Shown here: positions 16,117 through 24,443 of the stretch, piece by piece | Numbering within the stretch: the stretch's first letter is position 1 | Layout: every line of letters begins with the position of its first letter | NCBI RefSeq assembly: GCF_000337575.1 | Contig: NZ_AOIM01000035.1 | Location: 46,794-110,793 of the forward strand | Source: Natrialba hulunbeirensis JCM 10989 | GTDB taxonomy: Archaea > Halobacteriota > Halobacteria > Halobacteriales > Natrialbaceae | Direction of reading: 5' to 3' | Length of the DNA stretch: 64,000 nucleotides | Program-made: the position numbers and the translations under genes | The notes under the pieces: generated by a model | What the model was told of the DNA's origin: nothing | What the model saw: the letters and a program-made list of their open reading frames with translations, nothing else | The model's database searches: none

Positions 16117-16908
16117 CTACCGCACACGCCGCGGAATCGATCCCGTCATCTCGAGTTCGTCGCAATAATAGCAGATCGGCCCGCCGGACGGCTCCGGCAA
16201 TCCGTGCCTGTCGAACACCGTATTCTCTCGAATCGTCATCTCTGCCGGCTGTAACGGCCACGGGTCGTGTGCAATTTCTGCCGTGAGCACGCCGCTACGA
16301 CCGTGCCCGCTGGCCGGCGCGTAGAACCGCCGGCGCTCTGTCAACCAGTACTCGAGTGACCCTGGCTCTGCCGTGGTGACTGGCCCGTTCGGACGGTAGG
16401 TTGCGGCGAACCAGGCGGGTTCGTCGTCGGTCCCGTTCTCTCCAGGGAGGTCAGCCACGGTGTCCGAGCGGCGACTCGAGAACGTGATGCCGTCCTCGGT
16501 GCCGCTGACGGACATGGTGGCGTTGAACACCGGGAGACGAGTAAGCCGACCGATGGCGGTTGCGAGCAGCGGTTTATCGAGGTCGACGCTGAGGAAGTAG
16601 AGTCCCGGATCACCGCGGCAGGTAACGTACGTTCGGACGTTGAGTTCTGGAAACGCGATTCTGGTCGCTGCAGGCGAGCCGCGGATGCCGACGTTCGTGA
16701 GGACGAACGGAAGGATGCTGAGCCAGGCGTCGCCGTCCCAGGTTTCGAGTTCCAGCGGCGCTGGAACGTGCGGTCGGAGCTGGTCGGGGTCGACCGGCCA
16801 GTTCGCGAACAGCCCGTGTCGCCACGTCATCGATGCGATGTGCGGTGCTCGCGGGCGCTGGCCGTCGGTGAACTGCCACCGAATCTGGTCAGTCCGTCCG
16901 TCTGTCAT
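16117..16908 (-). CDS. YqjF-family (DUF2071) protein
   Basis: 263 aa. The opening SMTWRHGLFANWPVDPDQLR then HVPAPLELETWDGDAWLSIL is the standard start of DUF2071 proteins, followed by FPELNVRTYVTCRGDPGLYF and a C-terminal CYYCDELEM. Members are uncharacterised soluble proteins, some implicated only indirectly in stress or xenobiotic responses. Start at 16908 (MTDGRTDQ) is chosen; the open frame extends far upstream through non-conserved, Arg-rich sequence. It converges on the ornithine cyclodeaminase gene with 12 nt between stops. Confidence 0.88.
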   Translation of the reverse strand: MTDGRTDQIRWQFTDGQRPRAPHIASMTWRHGLFANWPVDPDQLRPHVPAPLELETWDGDAWLSILPFVLTNVGIRGSPAATRIAFPELNVRTYVTCRGDPGLYFLSVDLDKPLLATAIGRLTRLPVFNATMSVSGTEDGITFSSRRSDTVADLPGENGTDDEPAWFAATYRPNGPVTTAEPGSLEYWLTERRRFYAPASGHGRSGVLTAEIAHDPWPLQPAEMTIRENTVFDRHGLPEPSGGPICYYCDELEMTGSIPRRVR

Positions 16909-17169
16909 GTCTGTTGTCACGGTTTGAGACTGGTGACTACCCGTCTCTACTGTATGGCGGACAGCGACATAAAACAGATAGCTGTCTGTCAAAACCGGTG
17001 GAGGTTCGCCATCGGGAAGGCAGGTATGAGTGTAATCGAATGTGAAACGTCGGCGACTCCGGCGGGGTATGTGCAGGCTGCTGTGGCGGGGATTGCGCGA
17101 TCGATACAGACGGAGTTTAGTCGTCTCAGTCAAAGCCGTACGTATGAGTACTCGATGGGGGAGCGGTCG

Positions 17170-17343
17170 ATGACCGGGCGACGACTGCAGGCGATGTACG
17201 TCTTCGGTATCCTCCTCAACGCCGGTGCGCTGATTGCTGCGGCGACGAACGGGGCGACGCTGTACGCCGTCACGTTCGGCATCGTCATGTGTTATCTGGG
17301 CGTCCGGTTCTGGATGGTCCGCCAGAGCTATGGTGCCCACTGA
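17170..17343 (+). CDS. Small two-helix membrane protein (57 aa)
   Basis: MTGRRLQAMYVFGILLNAGA is followed by TLYAVTFGIVMCYLGVRFWM: two predicted membrane helices separated by a short Asn/Gly turn, with a positive N-terminus. Small proteins of this kind are conserved among haloarchaea. An alternative start at 17155 would add five residues; the longer frame upstream is not hydrophobic and looks like chance. Function unknown. Confidence 0.6.
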   Translation: MTGRRLQAMYVFGILLNAGALIAAATNGATLYAVTFGIVMCYLGVRFWMVRQSYGAH

Positions 17344-17505
17344 CCGTCACTGCACGACTACGAATCGCCACTTCCTGTACGCGGTGCGACGCAGTAGTGT
17401 GTCTTCGGTTCAGTTGACATTCTCGCCCTCTCTTTTACGCCGGCCCATAAAGCCATCAGCAGTTCAGGTTCAGACGTATGGTACTCGAGTGCCCACACTA
17501 TCGTG

Positions 17506-17631
17506 ATGGAACCGGTCCCCGTCTACGTTGAAACGGTGATTTACGGCTACTTTGTGCTCGTCTGTGCGATCGGTTGTTACCTCCACGGCCGACTTCGGTT
17601 CGGGTCGCGAACTGAGGGGCGCGAGACGTAA
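17506..17631 (+). CDS. Very small single-helix membrane protein (41 aa)
   Basis: ATG at 17506, TAA at 17629. The peptide is MEPVPVYVETVIYGYFVLVC then AIGCYLHGRLRF and a charged tail. One membrane helix with a positive-inside C-terminal end is clear. The codon choice is ordinary for this genome, and no competing frame exists on either strand. Possibly co-transcribed with the small membrane gene at 17170. No function assigned. Confidence 0.5.
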   Translation: MEPVPVYVETVIYGYFVLVCAIGCYLHGRLRFGSRTEGRET

Positions 17632-17743
17632 TCTGCGTCATATACCAGTCCCGTTTGGACTCTGTTCCGATCCTATCCCACCCCGTTTCGACCCTGTCCA
17701 GACTCCGTTACGACCCTGTCCCAACCCCAACACCACCGCCGAC

Positions 17744-18238
17744 TCAGCGCCGAAACACCCGATAAGATCCCTGCCCGGTCGCGACCTCCTTCGTCTCGCC
17801 GTCCGGCGTCGTGCTCTCGACCGTTACCTCGCTGACGCCGACGGTTCCGCCGACGCGGATCACGTTCGCCGTCGCCGTCAAGTCGCCCGTCGCCGGACGC
17901 AGGTAGTTCACGTTCAGGTTGATCGTCGCGATCGAGGCATCGACGGGGTCCTCCAGTTCGGTTCGGAGCGCGAGGCCGCCGACGGTGTCGATGAGCGTGG
18001 CGGCGATGCCGCCGTGGATGTCGGGTCGCTGGTCCGAGTCGGTCGTTGCAGCGGGGCGGACGTTCGTGAGTTTCTGGTCGTAGGGGATCGACATGGTCAT
18101 CGTCCCGGGACCGACGTCGTCGACGCTGGTGCCGATCCACGAGAGGAAGTCCTGGTATTCGTCGATGTAGCTCTGGAGGTACTGTGCGATGTCGTCGTAG
18201 CCGCCGTCGCCGGTAATCTCAGGGACGTCTTCGGTCAT
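17744..18238 (-). CDS. PaaI-type hotdog thioesterase
   Basis: 164 aa. The hotdog-fold core is DIHGGIAATLIDTVGGLALR (the HGG helix cap) with ATINLNVNYLRPATGDLTAT after it, as in PaaI/YigI acyl-CoA thioesterases. It likely hydrolyses an acyl- or aryl-CoA thioester in the cytoplasm. The N-terminal ~50 residues are an acidic helical lead (YLQSYIDEYQDFLSWIGTSV). It stands alone, but the window holds many acyl-CoA genes at 28-41 kb. Confidence 0.88.
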   Translation of the reverse strand: MTEDVPEITGDGGYDDIAQYLQSYIDEYQDFLSWIGTSVDDVGPGTMTMSIPYDQKLTNVRPAATTDSDQRPDIHGGIAATLIDTVGGLALRTELEDPVDASIATINLNVNYLRPATGDLTATANVIRVGGTVGVSEVTVESTTPDGETKEVATGQGSYRVFRR

Positions 18239-18445
18239 ACCCTGTGGTCCGACAGCAACTGTCTTGATGGCTACGCTTCTGTGGTTGCCAGTTGTTGGGT
18301 GTTTGTTGTGGGTTCGGCGAGCGTTTGGCGGACGCGTATGACTCGCTGCCCACTCGTTCTGTCGCCTGTCGTTTCAGTCGTTTCGCGTGGCGTGGTTTCG
18401 TATGCCGGCCGGGGGTCGTTCCCGCTGGTCCGCCACAGGTGAGCT

Positions 18446-18916
18446 ATGGGAGATAGATCGACCAACAGCGATGGCGGCCCGGAGTACGAGACCGATTTCC
18501 GCGCCAATCCCGCCGAGTACGATATCGGTCGCGGCGAGGAGGGCGTCTTTAAAGTCGAACCGTACAAGAGCGAACTCCTGCCGCTGTGGTCGTACAAAGA
18601 CGAGGACGCAGCCGAGGAGTCCGCCGAGGCAATCTACGATCAGTACGAACAGTACCGAGCGACCGACGAGTTCCCTGGGATGGATATGGCCCGTAAGTAC
18701 CTCCAGATGGGGTACACGCGAGCGATGCGCTACGCGAAGTACTCTGGGGGACAGAAGTACGACGAGGATGGCACCGAACGCGACCCCGAACAGTGGGCGG
18801 ACCCCGACAAACGCGAGGCAGCGCTCGTCTTCGAGTCCTACTGGGAACGAGTGCGGGAGGACGACGCCTACCAGCGGGCGAAAGAGCGCCACCGCGAACA
18901 CACTGGCGAATCGTAA
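18446..18916 (+). CDS. DUF4385-family protein
   Basis: 156 aa. DFRANPAEYDIGRGEEGVF, VEPYKSELLPLWSYKD, FPGMDMARKYLQMGYTRAMR and YAKYSGGQKY are the conserved blocks of this uncharacterised family, also present in Bacteria. The protein is soluble and very rich in charged and aromatic residues. No catalytic motif is recognised. The start codon gives an acidic N-terminal extension of about 12 residues. It lies directly upstream of the serpin pair, but a 50-nt gap and no overlap give no strong operon signal. Confidence 0.85.
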   Translation: MGDRSTNSDGGPEYETDFRANPAEYDIGRGEEGVFKVEPYKSELLPLWSYKDEDAAEESAEAIYDQYEQYRATDEFPGMDMARKYLQMGYTRAMRYAKYSGGQKYDEDGTERDPEQWADPDKREAALVFESYWERVREDDAYQRAKERHREHTGES

Positions 18917-18967
18917 GCTGAAACTGCCGTTTTACCCTCCCGAACACGTTTGATACGCCAGTTCGTT

Positions 18968-20455
18968 ATGTCGCATATGACACAGGGCTACGCCGACCGA
19001 CGGACGATGCTCGCTCTCTCCGGTGCCTTTCTCGCGGGAATGGCCGGCTGTACAGGGACATCTCCCGATGCGGAGGACGAGGTCGAGAACGGAGATTCGA
19101 ACGGAACTGAACCCGACGACGAGACAGGCAGATCCAACTCCGATATCGACTTCGACGGCGACTTCCCCGAACTCGAGTTCGTCACCGATCCCGAACTCGA
19201 GGACGACCTGCTCGCAGATCAGATCCGCAGTAACGTCGCGTTCTCGCTCGACCTTCTCTCCCAGCTCCGGACGGACCGACCCGATGAAAACCTCTTTTTC
19301 TCGCCGTACAGCGTCTCTGTCGCGCTGGCGATGACGTACGCCGGTGCGCGCGGTGAGACGGCCGCAGAGATGCGTGAGACACTGCGGTACGATCTGCCGG
19401 GAAGTGCCGACGACTGGTCGACAGCAACCGAATCCGACGACACGACGCTCCACGCAGCCTTCGGTGCACTCGAGTCCGAGTTCGATCGGCGAAACGAAGA
19501 CGGGGAGGAGATTGAACAGCCGCGAGATGATGAAGTCGGCGCGGATGACGACGAAAGTAAGGACGAGTTGGGCTTCCAGCTCTCGAGTGCCAACGCCGTC
19601 TGGGCAGCCGAGGACCATCCGTTCGACGACGCGTACTTCGACCTTCTCGAGGCCTACTACGGGGCTGGCGAGCACCTCGTGGACTTTACCGGGAGCCCGG
19701 ACGAGGCGCGCGAGGAAATTAACGCTTGGGTGGAAGCACAGACGAACGATCGGATCGAGGACCTCCTGCCCGAGGGCTCGGTCGACGCCTCGACGCGGCT
19801 CGTGCTGACGAACGCGGTCTACTTCCTTGCGGCCTGGAAGCACGACTTCGACCCTGCGAACACCGAGCCGGAGACCTTCACCGGGCTCGCTGGTGCCGAG
19901 ACCGAGGTCGAGATGATGCACCAGGCCGCCCAACTGCGCTACGCCGAGCACGAGGGCCACCAGCTCGTCGAACTTCCCTATGCCAACGAGGAGACGAGCA
20001 TGGTCGTTATCCTCCCTGCAGAAGGCGAATTCGAGTCCTTCGAGGAGTCGTTCTCGGTGGACGTACTCGCGGCGATGCTCGACGATGCCTCGCGCCCGCA
20101 GGTCGACCTTGCGATGCCGAAGTTCGGTATCGAGTCGAAGGTCAGTCTCGTCTCAGTCATGCAGGAACTGGGGATGCAGCGGGGGTTCACCACCAGCGCA
20201 GATTTCAGCGGGATGGTCGACGGTGAGACGAGCGACCTCTTCATCGGCGACATCATCCACCAGAGCTTCGTCGAGGTGGACGAGGAGGGAACCGAAGCCG
20301 CCGCGGCAACGGCCGTCACAATGCCGGTTTCGGCTCCGCCAGATCAGGTCGAACTGACGGTCGATCGACCGTTCCTCTTCTACATCCGCGACCAGCCGAC
20401 CGAGACGCCGCTGTTTCTGGGTCGCGTCGTCGATGGCCGTTCGTTACGGATGTAG
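18968..20455 (+). CDS. Lipoprotein serpin 1
   Basis: 495 aa. A Tat-type twin-Arg region (ADRRTMLAL) and lipobox (LAGMAGC) indicate export and lipid anchoring. After an acidic linker comes a full serpin: NLFFSPYSVSVALAMTYAGA, ANAVWAAEDHPFDDAYFDLL, STRLVLTNAVYFLAAWKHDF and the shutter/breach end DRPFLFYIRDQPTETPLFLG. The reactive-loop hinge EEGTEAAAATAVTM is the inhibitory type (small residues P12-P9). Counting P17 as the first Glu gives a P1 near Ser, +/-2. An Asp/Glu-rich insertion sits at about residues 180-200. It probably inhibits extracellular serine proteases. A second copy follows 68 nt downstream. Confidence 0.93.
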   Translation: MSHMTQGYADRRTMLALSGAFLAGMAGCTGTSPDAEDEVENGDSNGTEPDDETGRSNSDIDFDGDFPELEFVTDPELEDDLLADQIRSNVAFSLDLLSQLRTDRPDENLFFSPYSVSVALAMTYAGARGETAAEMRETLRYDLPGSADDWSTATESDDTTLHAAFGALESEFDRRNEDGEEIEQPRDDEVGADDDESKDELGFQLSSANAVWAAEDHPFDDAYFDLLEAYYGAGEHLVDFTGSPDEAREEINAWVEAQTNDRIEDLLPEGSVDASTRLVLTNAVYFLAAWKHDFDPANTEPETFTGLAGAETEVEMMHQAAQLRYAEHEGHQLVELPYANEETSMVVILPAEGEFESFEESFSVDVLAAMLDDASRPQVDLAMPKFGIESKVSLVSVMQELGMQRGFTTSADFSGMVDGETSDLFIGDIIHQSFVEVDEEGTEAAAATAVTMPVSAPPDQVELTVDRPFLFYIRDQPTETPLFLGRVVDGRSLRM

Positions 20456-20523
20456 AAGGCATAAACTCGAAATCGGACATTACTATGAAAAAGCACTTAT
20501 CGCGGCAGGAACGTGTGATCGGT

Positions 20524-21903
20524 ATGTCATCCGACCGACGGACCGTTCTTACTCTGATCGGGGCCGCGATGGCCAGCGGAGCTGGCTGCCTGTCTGGAAT
20601 GGGTTGGAGGGAGGGGGACAGCGTGTTCGACGAATACGACGCTCCTACCTTTCCCCAGACAGATTTCGTAACGGACCCCACTATCAGTTCGGCGGTAGCT
20701 GCCGATCAGGTGCGGGGTAATATCGATTTTTCACTGGCACTTCTAGACCAACTCCGGGACGGAGTGGCCGACGATGAAAACCTCTTCGTCTCTCCGTACA
20801 GCGTCTCTGTCGCGCTGGCGATGACCTACGCTGGCGCACGCGGCGAGACGGCCGCAGAGATGGCTGCGGCGCTGCGGTACGACCTCGAAGACGACGACCT
20901 CCACGCCGCATTCGGCGCGCTCGAAACGGAACTCGAACAGCGAAACAGGGACGGACAGGAGGTCGAACAGCACGGGGCGGAGGACTCCGACGAAACGGAC
21001 GCACTTGGGTACCAGCTATCGAGTGCTAATGCCGTCTGGGCGGCCAAGGAGTTTCCCTTCGCCGACGACTATCTCGACCTGCTCGAGGCGTACTACGAGG
21101 CTGGCGACCACACCGTTGACTTCGCTGGAGACCCGGACGAGGCGCGCGAGGAAATCAACGCTTGGGTCGAAGCGCAGACGAACGACCGCATCGAGGATCT
21201 TCTCCCCGAAGAATTAATCAACGCCTCGACGCAACTCGTGCTGACGAACGCAGTCTACTTCCTCGCGGCCTGGGAACACGACTTCGATCCTGACGGCACG
21301 GAACCCGCGCCGTTCACCGGACTCGACGGAACTGAATCCGAGGTGGAGATGATGCACCAGTCGACGCAACTTCGCTACGCCGACATCGGTGGCCATCAAC
21401 TCGTCGAGTTGCCGTATGCGAACGACGACACGAGTATGGTCGTTATCCTCCCCGCGGAAGGCGAGTTCGAGTCTTTCGAAGCGTCGCTGACAGCGGATCG
21501 GCTCGCAATCATGCTCGATGAAGCCACCTATCCAGTGGTAGACCTCGCACTACCGAAGTTCGGTATTGAGTCGAAGTTCGACCTCAGAAACGTGCTGGGC
21601 GAACTGGGGATGGAACGAGCGTTCGACGGGGCCAGTGCAGATTTCAGCGGGATGCTCGAGGATGACGACAGCGACCTGTCTATCACGAGTGTCATCCACG
21701 AGACCTTCATCGAGGTGGACGAAGAGGGGACGGAGGCTGCAGCGGCGACGGCGGTGGTGATGGGAGGGGACGACGACGGCGGACAGCCGGACAGCGTCTC
21801 GATGACAGTCGATCGACCGTTCCTCTTCTACATCCGTGACCAGCCGACCGAGACGCCGCTGTTTCTGGGTCGTGTTGTCAACGGCGAGACGTTCGACGAC
21901 TGA
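20524..21903 (+). CDS. Lipoprotein serpin 2
   Basis: 459 aa, a close paralogue of the preceding serpin in tandem. The signal is SSDRRTVLTLIGAAMASGAG followed by the lipobox Cys. The same blocks are present: NLFVSPYSVSVALAMTYAGA, SSANAVWAAKEFPF, LVLTNAVYFLAAWEHDF. The hinge EEGTEAAAATAVVM is kept, but the loop beyond it is GGDDDGGQPDS, wholly different from serpin 1, with P1 near Asp. A TATA-like gcacttatcg about 28 nt upstream of 20524 supports this start over 20485 and suggests separate transcription. Likely a second inhibitor of different specificity. Confidence 0.93.
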   Translation: MSSDRRTVLTLIGAAMASGAGCLSGMGWREGDSVFDEYDAPTFPQTDFVTDPTISSAVAADQVRGNIDFSLALLDQLRDGVADDENLFVSPYSVSVALAMTYAGARGETAAEMAAALRYDLEDDDLHAAFGALETELEQRNRDGQEVEQHGAEDSDETDALGYQLSSANAVWAAKEFPFADDYLDLLEAYYEAGDHTVDFAGDPDEAREEINAWVEAQTNDRIEDLLPEELINASTQLVLTNAVYFLAAWEHDFDPDGTEPAPFTGLDGTESEVEMMHQSTQLRYADIGGHQLVELPYANDDTSMVVILPAEGEFESFEASLTADRLAIMLDEATYPVVDLALPKFGIESKFDLRNVLGELGMERAFDGASADFSGMLEDDDSDLSITSVIHETFIEVDEEGTEAAAATAVVMGGDDDGGQPDSVSMTVDRPFLFYIRDQPTETPLFLGRVVNGETFDD

Positions 21904-21935
21904 ATCAGCGAGTCGTCTCTGTCACCGTTACTCAG

Positions 21936-22841
21936 CTATTGCCCTCGAACGCGGATCTGTACCTGCTCCCCGTCCTCGAACGGCCGCTTCGGGCAGATCA
22001 ATTTCGCGCCGAAATCCGCATCTCGCGCACAGAACAGCGAGAGCCCCGTAATCGGGTCCCCGTTCGCTGTGACGACCACATCGTCCCACGTGATCGACCG
22101 GCCGTCATCCGCGATCGAGCCGAGTTCGTCCCCGTTCAGCGAGACCTGCGACGGGAGTGGGGTACTCGAGTACACTCCGCCGCCGTCGTAATGCGGGAGT
22201 CCGCCGTCGAGGACGCCGCTCGTGTCGTTGTCGTCGACTCCGACACCGACGAATTCCTCGCCCGGATTCGGGTGTGTCGGCGCGTCGAGGACGGCGTACG
22301 TTTCGCCGGTCGCGACGACGGTTCCAGTGCCGTCCCATGCGAGCGGCCGCGGGCGGACGCCGTCTGCGAGTTCGATCGGAACCGACCCTGAGGCGCGGTA
22401 CGGGTTCTGTGCCGGCGTCCGAAAGCCGACGTGGAGGTGGTTGTCGACCCACGGCGCGAAGAAGCCGGCGCGGACGAGTTTGCCGAGCGACTCTCCCGCT
22501 TCGACGCGGTCACCGGCCTCGACAGCGGGATCGACGTGGAGGATTCGGGCTGTTAGCCCTGCACAGTCACCGGGGCCGTCGCAGTCGATCAGAATGAGAT
22601 GGTCGTGTTCTGGCGCGTACGGTTTCGGCGGTGCGCGGACCGTGCGGGTTTCGCGGACGGTGCCGGCGACAGGGCTCGGCGCGGCGGTCGTCCGACCATC
22701 GCGCAGCGTCCCGGGATAGAGGTCGATCGCACACCCCGCGTCGTGGGCCGGATACGGCGAGTTGTACAGCGAGAAGCGAGCGTATGGTGCCAGTGCTGCC
22801 TCCGAGAGCGGTACCGCGTCTGTGTCCGACAGATCGATCAC
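21936..22841 (-). CDS. M23-peptidase-like (duplicated hybrid motif) protein
   Basis: 301 aa. The pattern GCAIDLYPG, SPVAGTVRETRTVR, AGDRVEAGESLGKLVRAGFF and DNHLHVGFR is the lysostaphin/M23-like beta barrel with an HxH near its end. No signal peptide is visible, and the first metal His is not obvious (CAID instead of H-x3-D), so peptidase activity is doubtful. A C-terminal ~130-residue beta-rich extension (GVGVDDNDTSGVLDGGLPHY) is of unknown role. It is divergent from the lipoate-ligase-like gene with about 60 nt between starts. Confidence 0.7.
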   Translation of the reverse strand: MIDLSDTDAVPLSEAALAPYARFSLYNSPYPAHDAGCAIDLYPGTLRDGRTTAAPSPVAGTVRETRTVRAPPKPYAPEHDHLILIDCDGPGDCAGLTARILHVDPAVEAGDRVEAGESLGKLVRAGFFAPWVDNHLHVGFRTPAQNPYRASGSVPIELADGVRPRPLAWDGTGTVVATGETYAVLDAPTHPNPGEEFVGVGVDDNDTSGVLDGGLPHYDGGGVYSSTPLPSQVSLNGDELGSIADDGRSITWDDVVVTANGDPITGLSLFCARDADFGAKLICPKRPFEDGEQVQIRVRGQ

Positions 22842-22900
22842 AACTGTACCGACGACTCGCAGCGAGAGCGTTTAGGTGCGTCGACACAAATGCCACTGGT

Positions 22901-23746
22901 ATGCGAGTGCTTCGCGGCCGCGCCGACACGATAGACGCTGACCGGCGGGCAAGCGAGTCGCTACTCGAGTTCGCCGCCGACGGCGAACCCGCGGTTCGGG
23001 TCTGGCGACCGCACCGACAGGTCGCCTTCGGCCGGCGTGATCGCAGGCAAGAGGGGTACGACGAGGCCTACGAGGCCGCACGCGAGCACGGGTTCGCACC
23101 GATCGAGCGGTCGGTTGGCGGCCGCGCGGTCGCCTACGACGGCGAGACGACGATCGCGTTCGCCCGTGCCGACCCGGTCGAAGACTTCCGGCGCGGAACC
23201 GACGCGCGCTACGAGCGAGCCACGAACGCGACGGAGCGGGCACTCTCCGAGTTGGGTGTCGACGCCGAGCGCGGCGAGCCGGCGGACGCGTTCTGTCCCG
23301 GCTCGCACTCTGTGTCGGCCCGGCTCACCGCTGCTGGCGGGAACAGGGACCCGACACTCGGGAAACTCGTCGGCCTCGCCCAGCGCGTTCGCCAGGATGC
23401 CGCCCTCACGGCGGGGATCGTTCTGGTCGACAACCGCGAGGAGATCGGACCGGTACTCGAGTCGGTGTACGGCGCGCTCGGGCTCGCGTTCGATCCCGAT
23501 TCAGTTGGGACGATTGCGGCGGCTGGTGGCGACCCGCATCCAGCTGTGGTCCGCGCGCGGTTTGAGGAGGCACTTATCGGCGATGTCGACTCGGAGGCTG
23601 TCACGGTCGAGTCTGTACCGGTCGAGGACGACGGTGGCTCGGCAGACAGCGACCAGTCGAACGGCGGTCCGGCGGCACAGCAACCGGACGCCGATGCGGT
23701 AGACGACAGATCGACCCGAGGGTGGGACCGGGAGGAGTATGAGTGA
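22901..23746 (+). CDS. Lipoate-protein ligase A / octanoyltransferase-family protein
   Basis: 281 aa. FGRRDRRQEGYDEAYEAARE, SVGGRAVAYDGETTIAFA and CPGSHSV..ARL correspond to the substrate loop and core of the LplA/LipB/BirA fold. GKLVGLAQR keeps the Lys that is catalytic in these enzymes. The usual RRxSGGG is changed to RSVGGRA. Expected role: attaching or transferring a lipoyl/octanoyl group to a carrier domain. An Asp/Ser-rich tail of ~50 residues follows. A TATA-like gcgtttaggtg lies about 28 nt upstream of the ATG. The longer upstream frame is rejected. Confidence 0.85.
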   Translation: MRVLRGRADTIDADRRASESLLEFAADGEPAVRVWRPHRQVAFGRRDRRQEGYDEAYEAAREHGFAPIERSVGGRAVAYDGETTIAFARADPVEDFRRGTDARYERATNATERALSELGVDAERGEPADAFCPGSHSVSARLTAAGGNRDPTLGKLVGLAQRVRQDAALTAGIVLVDNREEIGPVLESVYGALGLAFDPDSVGTIAAAGGDPHPAVVRARFEEALIGDVDSEAVTVESVPVEDDGGSADSDQSNGGPAAQQPDADAVDDRSTRGWDREEYE

Positions 23747-23861
23747 GGTGGGTGTGAGAGCGAAAGGTACTGTTTTCGGGCTCCGTCCCGTCGGTTACGA
23801 GTATGCACACCGACGTAGCGATAGACCGACGGTACGGCGATCGTGCCGTGGAGGGCTCGCG

Positions 23862-24395
23862 ATGAGCGACGACGCACCGACGGCCGACGACCGGTGGGCG
23901 GAACTGCTCGCCGACGCGAACGCGATCGCCGCGGAGTACGACGAGGACGGCTGGGAACCGATCGTTCTCGAGCCGGCGTCGGTCTCGCCGAGCGAGGCCG
24001 AGGAGCGCTTCGGTCTCGACGTTGGCATCGATCAGGAGACGTTCGAACGGGTCGAGGACCGTGTCGCGGACTCGGCCACGACGTTCGGCGACGCGGAGGT
24101 GTACTATCTGCCGGTCGACGAGGATGACACAACTCGCGACGACAGCCGCCGCTTCGCACTCGCCGTCGAACGCGATGCTGACAACTCGGTCGCCGTCTTC
24201 GTCCCGGTGACCTACACCCTCCCCGAAGCGAAACCTGTCTTCGAGACGGCGCTCCTTGAGGAGGAACTGCTGATCCACGTTCGGGCGATCGATGCGGACG
24301 AGACGGATCCGTGGGTGACGTTTTCCCACGATGACCCGTCGCTGTTCCTTTCGGAATCGGACGTGCAGTCGTGGGAGTTCTCGCCGAGAGAGTGA
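23862..24395 (+). CDS. Haloarchaeal conserved hypothetical protein (177 aa)
   Basis: Starts MSDDAPTADDRWAELLADAN and continues with a mixed alpha/beta domain: VEDRVADSATTFGDAEVYYL, AVFVPVTYTLPEAKPVFETA and WVTFSHDDPSLFLSESDVQSW. It is a soluble acidic protein without cysteines or membrane segments, resembling uncharacterised haloarchaeal families. The 41-codon upstream extension is Arg-rich and overlaps the lipoate-ligase gene, so it is rejected. Same direction as the lipoate-ligase-like gene, 115 nt downstream. Confidence 0.75.
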   Translation: MSDDAPTADDRWAELLADANAIAAEYDEDGWEPIVLEPASVSPSEAEERFGLDVGIDQETFERVEDRVADSATTFGDAEVYYLPVDEDDTTRDDSRRFALAVERDADNSVAVFVPVTYTLPEAKPVFETALLEEELLIHVRAIDADETDPWVTFSHDDPSLFLSESDVQSWEFSPRE

Positions 24396-24408
24396 TGACT
24401 GATTCGGA

Positions 24409-24441
24409 CTAGATCGGACTGGTTCAGACTGGTTCAGACTG
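24409..24441. repeat. Short tandem repeat between convergent genes
   Basis: Units of about 10 nt (actggttcag) are repeated roughly three times between the stops of two convergent genes. Likely slippage sequence; no other role is evident. Confidence 0.5.
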
Positions 24442-24443
24442 GA

